Source: Coriaria nepalensis | Lineage: Eukaryota; Streptophyta; Magnoliopsida; Cucurbitales; Coriariaceae | Reading direction: 5' to 3' | Assembly (NCBI GenBank): GCA_027186245.1 | Contig: CP114484.1 | Location: 9,620,001 to 9,684,000 of the forward strand | Length of the DNA: 64,000 nt | Part shown: piece by piece, positions 1 through 11,695 of the stretch | How the letters are laid out: each line of letters begins with the position of its first letter | Position numbering within the stretch: the stretch's first letter is position 1 | Notes under the pieces: generated by a model | What the model was told of the DNA's origin: nothing | Database searches by the model: none | The model's input: the letters and a program-made list of their open reading frames with translations, nothing else | Translations under genes and position numbers: made by a program

Positions 1-1099
1 GGTTGGAACACTTACATTCTAAATGCACGGAACTTAATCTAATCTAATATATAACTAATGTTAGATCACAATTAGGTGGGCAATCAATGATCAAATATGC
101 ATGTGAATATTATAATTATGATGTTGAGACGAATTAGTAATTAAAACACTAAAAATTTATAATACGGATAAGTCGCATATTTATATAGCGATAAATATAC
201 AAATTCATATATAAAGACTCGTTCTACCAAGCTATACATATGAATAAACAATCACATGTACATGACTGGGGATTCACAAAATTCTCATCATAAAAGTGTA
301 AATTAGTTAGAAAGCGCAAAAGAGGAAAAGAAGAAAAAGGGTAAGAAATTAAAGAGAAGAATTTGGTGGTGTAACATAGAGTTTGGCAAGCCTTTTATAG
401 CTAATACTTACCCTATTCATTGAATTTGATACTAGACCTAGCTAGCTACAATGAAATATATGAATGGAAGAAAAAGTTGCAATAATTGACAAGCATATCT
501 AATTAATAATGAAAATCAAGAAAGGGGGTGCCTTATCATAACTAGCTAGAAGGGTAACACACAAGCATACGAGTGGCTGCTGCTGGTGCTGGTAATTGAA
601 ATTCTAACCTAAATCTCTCCATCTCTTCCCTCGAGTCGTTGTATCAAACCCCCACAAGTAAAGAAACTCTAACACTTGATATCGAAATTCTTGGATAGAT
701 CGAGAATACGCGTATTAATTATGTATTTTCTAATTAGTTAAGAAGATATCATACATGCATGATCTCTTCTTACTGATTTGAGAATATGTTATTACAAACT
801 AATTAGCAGTGTTGATAATGGTCTAGACTCATTTCCAGCTATGTTAAGAAATCGTTTTGCTTACGTTAATTCTTCTCCATTCATTAATCCACTTCTCTCC
901 GCATCTTCTTAATATCGGTATGATAAAGGGATCAGAGAATGCTAAGATATCAGAAACATAGAAACAATAATCAAATAATTGAAGCTCATGCATGTAGTAG
1001 TACTATATAGATTCATTCATACATATATTTCATAAAGAGAATTCATGATAACTTTTTCATTTTTCTTTCTGGGGAAATATGAAGAACATAAACTGATGA
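1..1099. other. AT-rich intergenic DNA, no gene seen
   Basis: No open frame with recognisable homology and no RNA gene was seen. The stretch lies on the 3' side of the minus-strand MIR166 hairpin, so part of it may belong to the primary microRNA transcript. Confidence 0.4.
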
Positions 1100-1214
1100 G
1101 TTGATGGGAATGAAGCCTGGTCCGAGACCGTTCGAGATATTTGACCACTTCATCCATAGATGATAGACCTTCTTCATCTGAAAGATCTCGAACCAGACAA
1201 CATTCCCCTCAACT
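1100..1214 (-). ncRNA. MIR166: MIR166 microRNA precursor
   Basis: Read on the minus strand, positions 1125 down to 1106 give TCGGACCAGGCTTCATTCCC, the conserved core of miR166; the next base (1105) is A where the commonest family form has C. About 60 bases upstream on the same strand, 1208-1187 carries the matching star arm, starting GGGGAATGTTGTCTGGTTCG. The arms fold back on each other, with the short pairing GTTGA/TCAAC (about 1213 and 1104) extending the base of the stem. This star-5'/mature-3' layout is that of known plant MIR166 genes. miR166 is known to target HD-ZIP III transcription factor mRNAs that control leaf polarity, vasculature and meristems. An alternating TA palindrome at 1275-1296 lies upstream on the minus strand and could be the TATA region. 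Precursor ends are approximate. Confidence 0.93.
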
Positions 1215-1215
1215 T

Positions 1216-2585
1216 CATTCTTAGATGTATAGATAAACCAGAAAAAGATGAAGGAGTTAAGAAATTGATTTATCCATATATATATATATATATATGGAAG
1301 TGAGAGATACTTTTTGGGTTTGCATTGACGATGAAGAGTCCACTTTCTACACGTAGGGCTGCCAACTTACATTTGCTTTTCACACATATAAGTCTCATAT
1401 CATATTGTTAATTAATGTCTTTTTTTTTTTTTTTTTTTGGCTGAAAAAACATTATTGTATGCATGCATGGTATGTTATTAATTACTAAATTATTCATTTA
1501 TATAATTTTGATCAAGCTGATCACAATTCTCGATGATTCCTGATTAAAATCAACCATAAAAACTATATTTTTCATAATAGATTACAATATAATAACATCA
1601 CACAACTACTCTGTTGACCCAAGAGTAAAGTAGAGGTGGGAGAAGAACCCTAATTCAGTAATGATGGATCACTTAGGCATATCTTTAATTATTTATGGAG
1701 CTAATTAATTGGCTAGTTAAGACAGGTCTAGAGGCTAGAGTGGTACATATGGTATGGTATGGTATGATGCCAAACTTGCAACCCAAGCTTGCTACTTTGA
1801 TTAGTCATTCATTTCCTAAAGATGTTTTCTATTCAAAGCTACTGACTAAAGTTATTAAAGGGATTTATGCACCAGAATATATTCTTTTCAACTCTTTATT
1901 CCAAGATACAATCTATGATTTTGGTTTGCTAACTAATTACTTAATATCATCTATAATAAGTTACGCTATCTATCGATAAAATGAATCTCTAAAATATTTG
2001 ATAGTTCATATTAAAATCTTAAATGTGGGATCAAATAATCATTAGTATTACTTAAGTATGTAACTAAACCGAATAGTGTGTAATGTGATTTTAACTATTA
2101 TGTAAATATGTTTTGTTTGATGAACGCACTTTGTATCTAACCCAATTCAACTATTATGGGTTCAAGCTGCAAGACTTGATAATTCATCTAAACCCAGTTC
2201 AAGGCCCATTTATTTTACCGGCTGACTTTTAGGCCCATTACAGCCGTGAATCCGATTTTCAAGATAATTTATTTAAACTTATTATAATAAAAAAAAAAAA
2301 AAATAGAAAAAAAATAAAAATGGAAAAAGGAATTAACCCAAAATTTAAAATAATTATAATAAATTATCTCTTAAATTTCATCTTCGCAAGGCTGTAATGT
2401 ACGGATCTGCAGTGTTTCATATTTGGTCTTCGAAGTTTGATTCCATAAGGCTGATAATTCAAATTCTGACGATTAGTTTCTGTCAAAAGACTACACCGAG
2501 AACACTTGATGGTCAAAATGTGTGTATACTAAGTCAGTCCTTCACGAAGCAGAAGTATGTTGTTGTCTGAGTGCAAGTGTTTGAT
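1216..2585. other. Intergenic, probable MIR166 promoter side
   Basis: AT-rich DNA with a T run near 1421-1438 and an A run near 2290-2303. A 94-codon open frame at 1695-1979 has no recognisable domain and was not accepted. The part next to 1300 lies upstream of MIR166 on its strand and probably holds its promoter. Confidence 0.35.
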
Positions 2586-3049
2586 AGTTGTGCGGGGTAG
2601 GGGGGGTGATCATGGTGGGGCTTGACAGGTCGGGATCAATCGGTTTGAGACGTGCAACGGTGTTAATGCTGTCTATGTTCATGGCGCAGGATCCACATAA
2701 CGGTATGATCGCCGGTAGGTTAAGGTGGGGTCCTCTTCCGCTTTGATCTTCTGTAAGGCGTCTAGGACCATGGGGCCGCAAGTGGAGAGGTTTATGTAGT
2801 AGGATTGGAGGTACGGTTTTTGGTTTGGGTGGAGGGAGGGGTTCCATCTGTAGATTTGGAACTCCTTGCCGTCAGAGTAGGTCTGGTTTGCTTGTTTTTT
2901 AAGGTGGTGGTGTAGGTGGTTAGAGCTTCTTCTGCATGAGATTGGGCGGTAGAGTGTACTGGGAAATCTTCCTGTTTTTTTGGGTCTTTCCTGGTGATCA
3001 GACGAGCTACCTTGTTCAGGCCTTCGCGTAGAAAGCCCTGTTTTGACAT
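2586..3049 (-). pseudogene. Succinate dehydrogenase iron-sulfur subunit fragment
   Basis: Minus-strand translations, joined across frames, match the N-terminal (2Fe-2S) half of plant mitochondrial complex II subunit SDHB, closest in my recollection to the seed-type SDH2-3 form. Visible blocks are FQIYRWNP, the stretch [15 protein letters not shown], a YRRS block, then GSCAMNID, a TVARLKPID stretch and MITP. The reading frame breaks at least twice: near the T run at about 2897-2902, and at the CREGICGSC cluster (about 2690-2715). There the first cysteine codon reads TAC (Tyr), and about seven bases are missing before GSC. The cysteine expected in VACLK is Arg. The C-terminal domain with the 4Fe-4S and 3Fe-4S clusters is absent. 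Upstream frames from 3181 are open but unmatched. I infer a decayed partial copy; a functional gene should exist elsewhere. Confidence 0.75.
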
Positions 3050-3365
3050 GATCACTGTTTCTGTTTCTGTTTTTGCATGTGACACGTGTCTCTGCAATAG
3101 ATATTCTAAACGGACAAACTTTTTTTGGCAACTGTAATATAGATTTGCACTTGATAGCTTTTTGTTTAGATAAAAAGACATGCTCGCAGAATTTCAATGC
3201 TCCGGCCTTCTAAAGGATCAGAACAATACACAAAATGAACAGAACAGACTCTTTCTAAGCAAGTTAGGCTCCCTCCCTCATTTCATGTTAGTGGAACCTA
3301 GTGAAATCAATGACTCAAAATTCTAAAGAATTAAAAGTGTTACTATACATCAATTAAACCTCCAC

Positions 3366-5724
3366 TCAAGAAGTAACTTTCCCTTCAAACTGAGCCGGTT
3401 CGAGCCTAGGCAGTAGCTCCGAGACCACCTTCTGCAGGGGAACACGGTTCACCCGGCTATTATTGCTTCCCTTTACAACCCCTTTGGACAGAACAGTAAT
3501 TTCCTCTGCATCTAGATTTCCGGACAGTAGCTCATTCCAAAAGTCAACATCCTCGTTGAGGTTTGACTCCTGGATGAGTTCTAATACTTTCTCCAAGGTT
3601 GCTACGTTCCTGCCAGCCCCACAGCCCATGGCAGTTGCGGCCCCAACTGCATTTGCGACTGCTAATGTGTTGACAGGTGGCAGTTTGTTAATGAACCCGA
3701 ACGCAACTGCTGCTACGAAACTGTCTCCACACCCGACTGTATCAAGCACTTTCACCTGATTACATTGTTCGGAATAGAAATCCAGATTCATACACATTAA
3801 AAGAAAAAGAAAATAACAAGAAAGGGGGAAAAAAGGGGGGGGGGGGGGGAGAAGAAGATATACATGGAACGTAGGTGCACAAGAGATGCTGGATGAAGTT
3901 ATTAGAATGGATCCTCTAGCCCCCATTTTAACAATCACCCATTTTGTTCTCAAACTTTTATTGAGCAACTCTTTCCCAGCTAATATCGGGTTTTTTATGC
4001 CAGTTAGTGATTCAGCCTGGCAAATAAAATGAGACACAAGTATAAATAAGATTCCATATTAGATTAGAGGGTCATAAAAGTTAATATTAGATACCTCATC
4101 AGAGGTTAGGAGAATGACGTCGCTTAATCTCAACAACTGACTCAAAGCTCTTCGTTCTTCAGGCGTCCCAATGGAGAGGCTCTTCCCCCGTGGGCCCGGA
4201 TCAAAAAATACCGACGTTCCAACCTCCACAGCATACTCTATGGTAGAGGTTATCATACGAGGGGAGAGTTCGTCAAAGCCATAACCATTGCAGAACAGTA
4301 CCTTGGACCTTTTAATAGCCTTCTTTACTTCTCCTGATAGTTTGCTAATCCAATTGAATGCTGGCTCCTCGCTAAAATCAGCTACACTGTTTAGCACAGA
4401 CAAGCTCATGAGATTATTTAAAAAGAAACCAAAAAAAAAAAAAAAATTCAAACAAATTTTAAAAACCGAAAGAGGCTTCCATAGCAAAAATAAACTTTAC
4501 CTGCAAAAACCATGCCTATGGGAAGGATCCACTAAAACCCAGCATAATAGGGTTTCATATAAGGAAGAAGAGGGGTCAATAACATCACCATGTTCACTCA
4601 TCCCAACCATATCAATCCCCTCTTTGTAAAGAACGTCTACAAGGAAGTTCCCATAGATTTCACTGCCCACATGTCCAATTGCTGTGCAGTTAAGTCCCAA
4701 TCGAGCAGCGGCTATTGCCATATTGCAGTTTCCACCAGCTTCCCAATATTTCTGCTTCATCATTTATATATGACAAAGTTGACCGAGATAAATAATGAAA
4801 CAAAGCAATGAAGAGCTAAAAGCCTGTACATTTGATATAGTACATCGACCTGACAAGCTTTTACAAACAAGCTTCTATTGCTCGAAAAAGTAAAAAACAG
4901 GCTTTTGCTAATTGATAATTCAAGATAGTATATAAGAAGTTTTAAAGCAAACTACTAGTAATCTGAAATCAAACCAACAGAAAGAATCTAAAATAATAAG
5001 CAGGCAATCAATTTAAACCTTTTTCTCTGTCTTTGAGTCCCTGATTCCTGTAAGCTACATAATTAATCAATCATCTAGCATTGTATTAACTTAAGAATTC
5101 ATAATTCATACAACTTCCTTAATCTATCCTTTGTCATCCCCTTGCTATAAAATATATAATCCATCCAACGCAATGCCAAGAAAAATTCCAACATTTTGCA
5201 ACACAAATGGGTCAACACAGAACAAGCAAAATACAGCAGAAAAAAGGAAAATCAACACCCAAAAGAAGAGCACAAAATAAAGAAAACAATAAGATGAGCT
5301 GACTGACCTTATCAGGCGGAGATGCGGATAACTGTTCCATGTAAGCCTTGCGGTCCTCAGTCTTGGATGGCGGTAGAGTGGGAACATTAAGCACTATATC
5401 GACGCAAAGATTTCCGAGAGTAGCGACGTCTACGTTTTTGAAGCTAACGCTCCTCAAATTGAAACTTAAATCGGAAACGGACCCATTTCCAGAGCTAGGA
5501 GAAGATGAGGAGGAGGAGGAATAAGAAGTGGGGCTAAGGGCGTGTCTAGGGGCGGAGATTTCAAGCCCTTTACTACAGTGGAAGACGGAGTGGACACCTC
5601 GAGGAATTGGCAGGAGAATGGTGGAGAGGGTTAGCCTCTGGTTTTGGAGAAAAACGTGGGTTTTTGAGATTCCATGGTGATAATAGGGAACTGGGCATTC
5701 GAGGGTTATGGTGCTGCGATGCAT
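3366..5724 (-). CDS. PfkB-family carbohydrate kinase, probable organelle form
   Basis: A ribokinase/PfkB-fold kinase that phosphorylates a sugar or nucleoside with ATP; the exact substrate cannot be read from sequence. Coding exons (minus): 5724-5308, 4751-4501, 4386-4095, 4016-3864 and 3755-3366, joined at GT-AG borders with consistent phase to give 500 residues. The start at 5724 was chosen because an upstream in-frame ATG (5808) would add a hydrophobic stretch unlike the rest; either is possible. The Ser-rich first 100 residues suggest a plastid or mitochondrial transit peptide. Family landmarks are the Gly-Gly motif EAGGNCNMA (about 143-151), the block VFFDPGPRG, and the C-terminal signature DTVGCGDSFVAA with catalytic Asp382. 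The signature has Cys where most members have Ala (GAGD). Intron 4 contains a run of 15 G. It resembles plant PfkB proteins annotated only as 'PfkB-like carbohydrate kinase'. Confidence 0.9.
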
Positions 5725-5808
5725 CCAGAGAAGTTGAAGAAGAGGAAGAAGAAGAATATTAAAATATAGACCGGAAGGAATGAAAGACTGTAAAATAGTC
5801 TCTCTCAC

Positions 5809-6567
5809 TTCTTAATTTGGAATCTCTCATTCATCGTGATAACCCTTAAGCTTAGGGGAATTTCCTTTCTTTTTTTTTCTTTTTTTTTTTTTTCCTAAAA
5901 TAATAATAAAATAAATAAATAGGTTAATTAAGAGTGTTCAAAGATGGATATCAATCCAAAACGAAACCAACTGTTACGATGGTTTAAAACATAACCCACC
6001 CGATATGTCGGATGATGATTTTGCCCATCTGCCAAATTGGCACCCGATCAAAATGAGAAAAAAATATATATATATATAAAAGTTTGAGTTTAATTGTATT
6101 TAAATATAATGTTACAAAATTAATATTTTCATTTAATATATACTTTCATACGAATAAAAATAAGAATTATGGTTCAAACTTAATCACAGACCTTTTGAAT
6201 CTAAAAGTTGATACTTATATATGGTAGAAAATAATATACTAATTTTTCTTGATGTATTTTAGGTCTCCAAATAGGTTATTTTAAGTTTTATATTTTTAAA
6301 TTGGCTAAATAATGACTCGGCGATCAAAAACCAAGTTTGATTAATAATAAAAAGATCAAATAAAAATTAAATTTAAATAAAATGTGATAACTTCACAACC
6401 ATTTACACTCACAATTAATTTAATTCAATAAATAATTAATATAAATAATTGCTATATCACCCATTTACTCGAAGTTTGATTTGCATTTGTAGTGCATTTT
6501 CCTCTATTCATTTTTATTTTTCTCCATTTAAGAAATTACATCCATTAGAATAGAAGGGAGGCAGGGA

Positions 6568-6624
<57 letters not shown>

Positions 6625-7064
6625 TGGTCTCAAAGATTCGTATTCTAAATTTCTCTTTCAATCCTCATCATCGAATTGAAGAACATATGCTTCGTTCAAA
6701 AATGGTGGCTACGTTGCAAATATCGTAAATGGTCAACATAATCCGAGTATTATTCTATGTCCAAAATATATGTTAGCATGTAAATAGAGAAAGCGGTAAA
6801 TGAAGATATCATAGATATTGAATTAAACGATAAAATATGAAAATATCGTATAAATTGAAAAACCAATATTCATATACTCGATTTTGAAAATAATAGGAAC
6901 GAGGTTAGATAATGATAAATATTTTAATATTAAGAATATTAATATTTTTAAAAAAAACTTTATATAAGTTAAAATAACTATTATATATGCATAGTCACAA
7001 AACAAATATTTAAGTTGCAAAAGCATTTCAGTAAAGTACCAAAAAGGGTGGATGAAAATATTCT
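5809..7064. other. Intergenic between two minus-strand genes
   Basis: AT-rich apart from a hexamer repeat listed separately. The left end (5809 onward) is the promoter side of the PfkB kinase, with a T-rich run at 5868-5895. The right end is the 3' side of the IND1-like gene. Open frames here are short and without homology. Confidence 0.4.
6568..6623 (+). repeat. (GGTCGT)n hexanucleotide microsatellite
   Basis: About nine perfect copies of GGTCGT in an AT-rich setting. Read in one plus-strand frame the tract would encode alternating Gly-Arg, as in RNA-binding protein tails, but no domain flanks it and the frame stops soon after. I treat it as a microsatellite, possibly a fossil of a GR-rich tail. 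Confidence 0.85.
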
Positions 7065-9445
7065 TCAGAGTGAAATTTTTGGATGGACTTGTTCTTCCTT
7101 CTCCATTAGCTCAATTCTATGCACAACTTTCTGTGCAATTTCCCCATATGCTTTAGACACTATGGAATCCGGTGACGATATTACAATCGGAGAACCTTCA
7201 TCGCTACATATTCTGATATCCGCTTCTAATGGCACCTGAACGACAATTACAGCGTAAATAGGTACTTAGTGCTATAATCCTCATATCATTTCAATGTTAC
7301 CAATGATTATCTCAAACTTCAACTTTATTTTGTCACACTTCCTATAATGCAACTGTAACTATTTTGTCGAGAAGCGATAAAAAGCGACCGAACAAAAAAC
7401 TGTGCCTGGAGGCATGGAACAAATTTGTGACACCAAGAGGAAAATCGTTACAGAAATAACTTCCCCACGGAATTAATATGTCAAGCTAAGCAAACAGGAT
7501 TTTAACATACCTCACCAATAAGTGAAATACCCATCTCATCAGCTGTCTTGCGGGCCCCTCCTTTCCCGAAGATATATGAAGCTTCACCACAATGAGGGCA
7601 GTTGAAGCAACTCATATTCTCTACAATCCCCAATATCTGTAGGGCCAATTATAATTAAAGATTCTTTTCGTTTATAAACTAAAAAAGGGGTACGAATTCG
7701 TACAGGAATGTGGACGCTAGAGAACATTTTAATTCCTCTACGAGCATCCATAAGGGCGACATCTTGAGGAGTCGAAACAATCAATGCACCTGCCATGACA
7801 AGCCATGATCACGAACAACTAAACAGAGCTTGGTAAGTGAAACATGGTTTGGACGATAAGGTAATAATTGTTATTGTTGACCATTAGTGAGTTTATCACC
7901 TACCTGATAATGATAGCCTCTGAGAGATAGTTATCTGAGCATCACCAGTGCCAGGTGGCATATCAACGACAAGAATATCAAGATCTCCCCATGAAACTCC
8001 CCTAGTCATTTTCTCAAGAGCACTTGACACCTGTGTGAATTAACCAAGTTTGAACAGGAAAGCAACAAGACAGAAATAGAGAAAACAAGCATTTGTCAAT
8101 GTAATGGTAATATGATTAAAAGGTGTAAAGACAATCTGAGTTGACTGAGGTAGAAAAGAAGTGTCAAGTTACTAACTAAATTTCAAACTTGCTTCTTAAA
8201 ATCCTCTGTATATAATGATAAAACACACATCACTCCCGATCTTAAAATATCCTAATAAAGCTGGTTACTTTCAAAAAGAAAATATATACCCAACAATCAA
8301 ACCAAAATTTTTTTCATCTTTCAACTGAATCAAACATCTAAATAGCATACTTGTCTACTCTAACTATAATGTAGGGGAGTTCTTTCTATCAACGGATAGA
8401 ATCACCCTGTCCAATTAAGCTCATCAATAGTCTTCCCCATAGATTACCCTACTATGATCTAAAATAGAAAAAGAATAGGTTGAAACCATAGAGAAAAGTT
8501 CTGACTAATATAAAACTTAAGTAGGGCATAATACCATAGGACCTCTCCACACAAGAGCTGCATTGTTATCCACGAGTAATCCCATTGACATGCACTTCAC
8601 TCCATAGTTCTCAACCGGAACCATTTTATTATCTGCCAGAGAAAGAAATGAAGAATGATTTACATCACCAAAAACTACTCGTGAAAGTGAAAGTGAGGGA
8701 AAAAAATAATTATTGACACTGAATCATATGAACTTACAAAGTATTAAAACTCAGTTCAAAAGTAACTAAAAATGGCGAAGAAAGCACCTTTAGTTATATC
8801 TGGCTTTTGACTAATATTCATCATGGTTGGAACATTTGGTCCGTACACATCAGCATCAAGTAAACCAATCCTCAATTGACACTTGTTAGCAAGGGCAACA
8901 GCCAAATTAACTGCCATTAACAATAGTAACCGCCCCAAAAAAAAGAAAGAGCAGAATATAAGGCATAAGTTTCACCTCCAAAATCAATGCTTGAACATGA
9001 AAGGTAAATTCTTCAAGTAATAAGAAGTATCAGGGTAGCAGTCATCAACATACCCAAACAACAATTGACTATGAAATAAGATTCGAACAAACTCACAGGG
9101 CAGTAAACCCCTTAATATTCCATTTTTCAAAGAAAAAATGAAAATATAGGAGAAAAGGAAAGAAGAAAGATAAGAAAGTGTACCTGCGGTGGTGGATTTG
9201 CCAACGCCACCTTTACCAGAAGCGACGGCTATAGTGTGCTTGATCCCATCAATCTGAAGATCCCTTTTCCGGGCATGTGAATACCCTCTTACCCCTCCAA
9301 GCCTCTGTGTAAGGAGTTAGCCCTTCAGTTGGAAAAGAACAAACAGAAGCAAAAACATGGAAAAAGAAGAGAAAAAGCAAAGATCAAATTGTCGATTGTA
9401 GACCCAAAGAGGACTTACAGAGAATGAACCGAAGAAGCGCTTCAT
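7065..9445 (-). CDS. INDH: Mrp/NBP35-type Fe-S carrier ATPase, IND1-like
   Basis: A P-loop ATPase that carries Fe-S clusters. The IND1/INDH subfamily is mitochondrial and known to be required for respiratory complex I. Eight coding exons (minus) were read: 9445-9419, 9304-9184, 8910-8788, 8632-8535, 8030-7904, 7789-7704, 7636-7511 and 7235-7065. All have GT-AG borders and matching phase, giving 292 residues, close to the family length. Visible are the deviant Walker [10 protein letters not shown] (about 39-47), [10 protein letters not shown], the WRGPM block, [12 protein letters not shown] (switch/Walker B), and the cluster-binding pair C207-x-x-C210 in CFNCPHCG. The first about 30 residues are Arg-rich and nearly free of acidic residues (MKRFFGSFS, then RGYSHARKR), as expected for a short mitochondrial presequence. 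The start is the first ATG in frame with exon 2. No lesion was seen. Confidence 0.95.
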
Positions 9446-9828
9446 AAAGTTGGCCAAAAATGACGACGAACACCAAGCTAAGCTAAAATTGTAGCTTCCG
9501 TGGTTGCTTTCTGGCCTTCATAAATGGGGATTTCGAAAGGAAGAAGGAGAAGGAGGAAGGAGAAGAAAAGAGCTGCAATAAGAATCAAAATCACTCTTAT
9601 GCCCCTGCTCTGGGAATCGAACAGACGAGACCTCTGGAACGAAGAAAGAGAAGAAGTGAAGTTTATTCGTGGGCTGGGCTTGACTGTAAGTTTAACTTTT
9701 AACGTTTTCTGGGCTGGGCTTAGAAGTGGGCTGTAATATCTATTGATCAGTGATTTACATCATTTACTAATAATGTCAACTATATTTTTCTTCATTAAAT
9801 ATATGTATCTAAATAATATCCTACTCGC

Positions 9829-10725
9829 TAGAGACGACAATTCATGCCGGTACAGTCCGGCCTAACTAAAATACGGTATGGATTGTGTCGTATTATGTCC
9901 GATATGAATTGGCCAGTGTCGTGTCTAAAAGTAAAGATACGACACAACGCGAGTATAGTAATAAGTCATAAATATGTCGTATCAGTTAGTGAGCTCGTTT
10001 ATTTAACAATTTCATTTTTTTAAATCAGATATTAAAAAATCAAATTAAATCATTACTCATTTCATAGCTACATAGGCTAACAAAGTAAAAGTTATGATAT
10101 TCGACGGATCGAAGTAAACTATAAGTTATGATACTCGACGGGTAAATGGAGCCTTCAACCTTTCGAGTAAACAAGAAGTTATGAGTTGATGAGGCTTTCG
10201 ACCCGTCGAGTATTATAACTTCTAATTTACTTATAGGTAGATGGAGTGTTTGACCCATCGAGTATTATAACTGATAGTTTATGAAATAAATAATGATTGA
10301 GTCTGATTCAAAAAAATTGGATTGTTAATGTATTAGAAGTTAGTACCATTAAAATAAATAAATTATTTTATTACACATTATAAAATAAATAAATAAATAA
10401 TTGTTCTTAATAATTATTATTTAATAAAATAAAAATTAATATCATTAATAATTAAAATTATAAATAAACTATAAAAAATATTATTTAACTAAATAAGATT
10501 TTATATTAATCGAAATGTTTCAACATATAAAATAATTTTGGAAAAAAAATTAGGAGGCCCTTTTAGGTCAATGCCTTACATTGGCCCAAAAGGGCCGTAC
10601 CGGCCCACGTGCCTGCATAATTGAGCACGACATAGCCTAACATCTGACACATGTGTCGTGCTTTTATCACGCCGTGTCGTAAATACTTGTGCCGGCCCCA
10701 CTAGTACTTGCCATTTCTTCAAGCC
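9829..10725. mobile_element. Possible non-autonomous hAT-like element
   Basis: Both edges carry GC-richer subterminal sequence with inverted CCGG/GTGTCGT-type motifs: ATGCCGGTAC and TGTGTCGT at the left, CGTGTCGT and TGCCGGCCCC at the right. They flank an AT-rich centre with an inverted repeat. This arrangement is typical of plant hAT-type non-autonomous elements. The outer ends match only weakly and I could not find a convincing 8-bp target duplication, so edges are approximate and the class is tentative. Confidence 0.35.
10078..10275. repeat. Imperfect inverted repeat, about 80-bp arms
   Basis: The left arm (about 10078-10160) contains AAGTTATGATATTCGACGG and AAGTTATGATACTCGACGGG. The right arm (about 10198-10275) contains the reverse complements CCCGTCGAGTATTATAACTT and CCCATCGAGTATTATAACT. 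Each arm thus carries two copies of one roughly 20-base motif, about 50-65 bases apart. The palindrome lies inside the putative hAT-like element and could fold into a hairpin if transcribed. Confidence 0.7.
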
Positions 10726-11695
10726 CTTAGATTTGTTGTTCTCGATCCTTTGAGATTTATTTTCTTTATTTTAAGATTTTTTTAAAAAGATATTTCTATC
10801 AAATTTTTAGGTTTTGAATAAATAATGTCCTCATTTATTTCTTTATTTATAGTGTTCAATAAATACTTCAATCTCATTTAAGATTTTAGGAAATAGAATT
10901 GGTGGATGTTTTCGATCACTTTACTCTTTCGTTTTATTTAAAAAGTGTTTGAAATATTTATTTTATTTATGTATATTTATTTTGATAAAATGAGTTTTTT
11001 TTTTCTTTGAGAAAAAAAAAATATTATTTTTAAAAATATCAAACATTACTTTTATTAGAATACCAGTTGTCCGAAATATCTTTAACATAATACCAGTTTC
11101 CCCTTCCCTCCCCGATCAATGATCATGCATTAAAACTTTTCCCAGCAGGTACAATCCCCCTTTTCTCCTCTGTTTTCAATTCTCTGCATTTCTGTATCAT
11201 CATCGTATTAGATTTTTTTTTTTTTTTTGGGGGGCGCTTTCTGGCCTAATATGCGTTTGATTGCCTTGTACATTGCGTATTTCTTTCATGGGTTCTTAAT
11301 CTAAATTGGGTTTTTCTTTTGTTATGGGGTATGGCCATCTGCATTATCCAACTGAATATTCATGTCTTTTCTTGAATTAATGTTCCTGTTGGTTCATATT
11401 TTCATTTAGCTCTATTCAGTTTTTGGAGAGCTTTCTTTCTCTGTTTATCATATTACTTAATCACATGCTTCAACAAGGAGCCGGATTAATCATGAATTTT
11501 CTGAAAGATGTTAGGTTTCTGCAATTTTCCCTGATTTTTTTTTTTTTTTTACTTACAGTAGTCTCTTGCTTCTGAGAATCTCTGACAAAATCTTCTAATA
11601 TATATGTAAATATATTTTTGTTTTAGAAAAAGAATTATTTCTTCCGATAATAATGATATTAGGCATGTTGAATTTCAGGACGGGATACTCGGACT

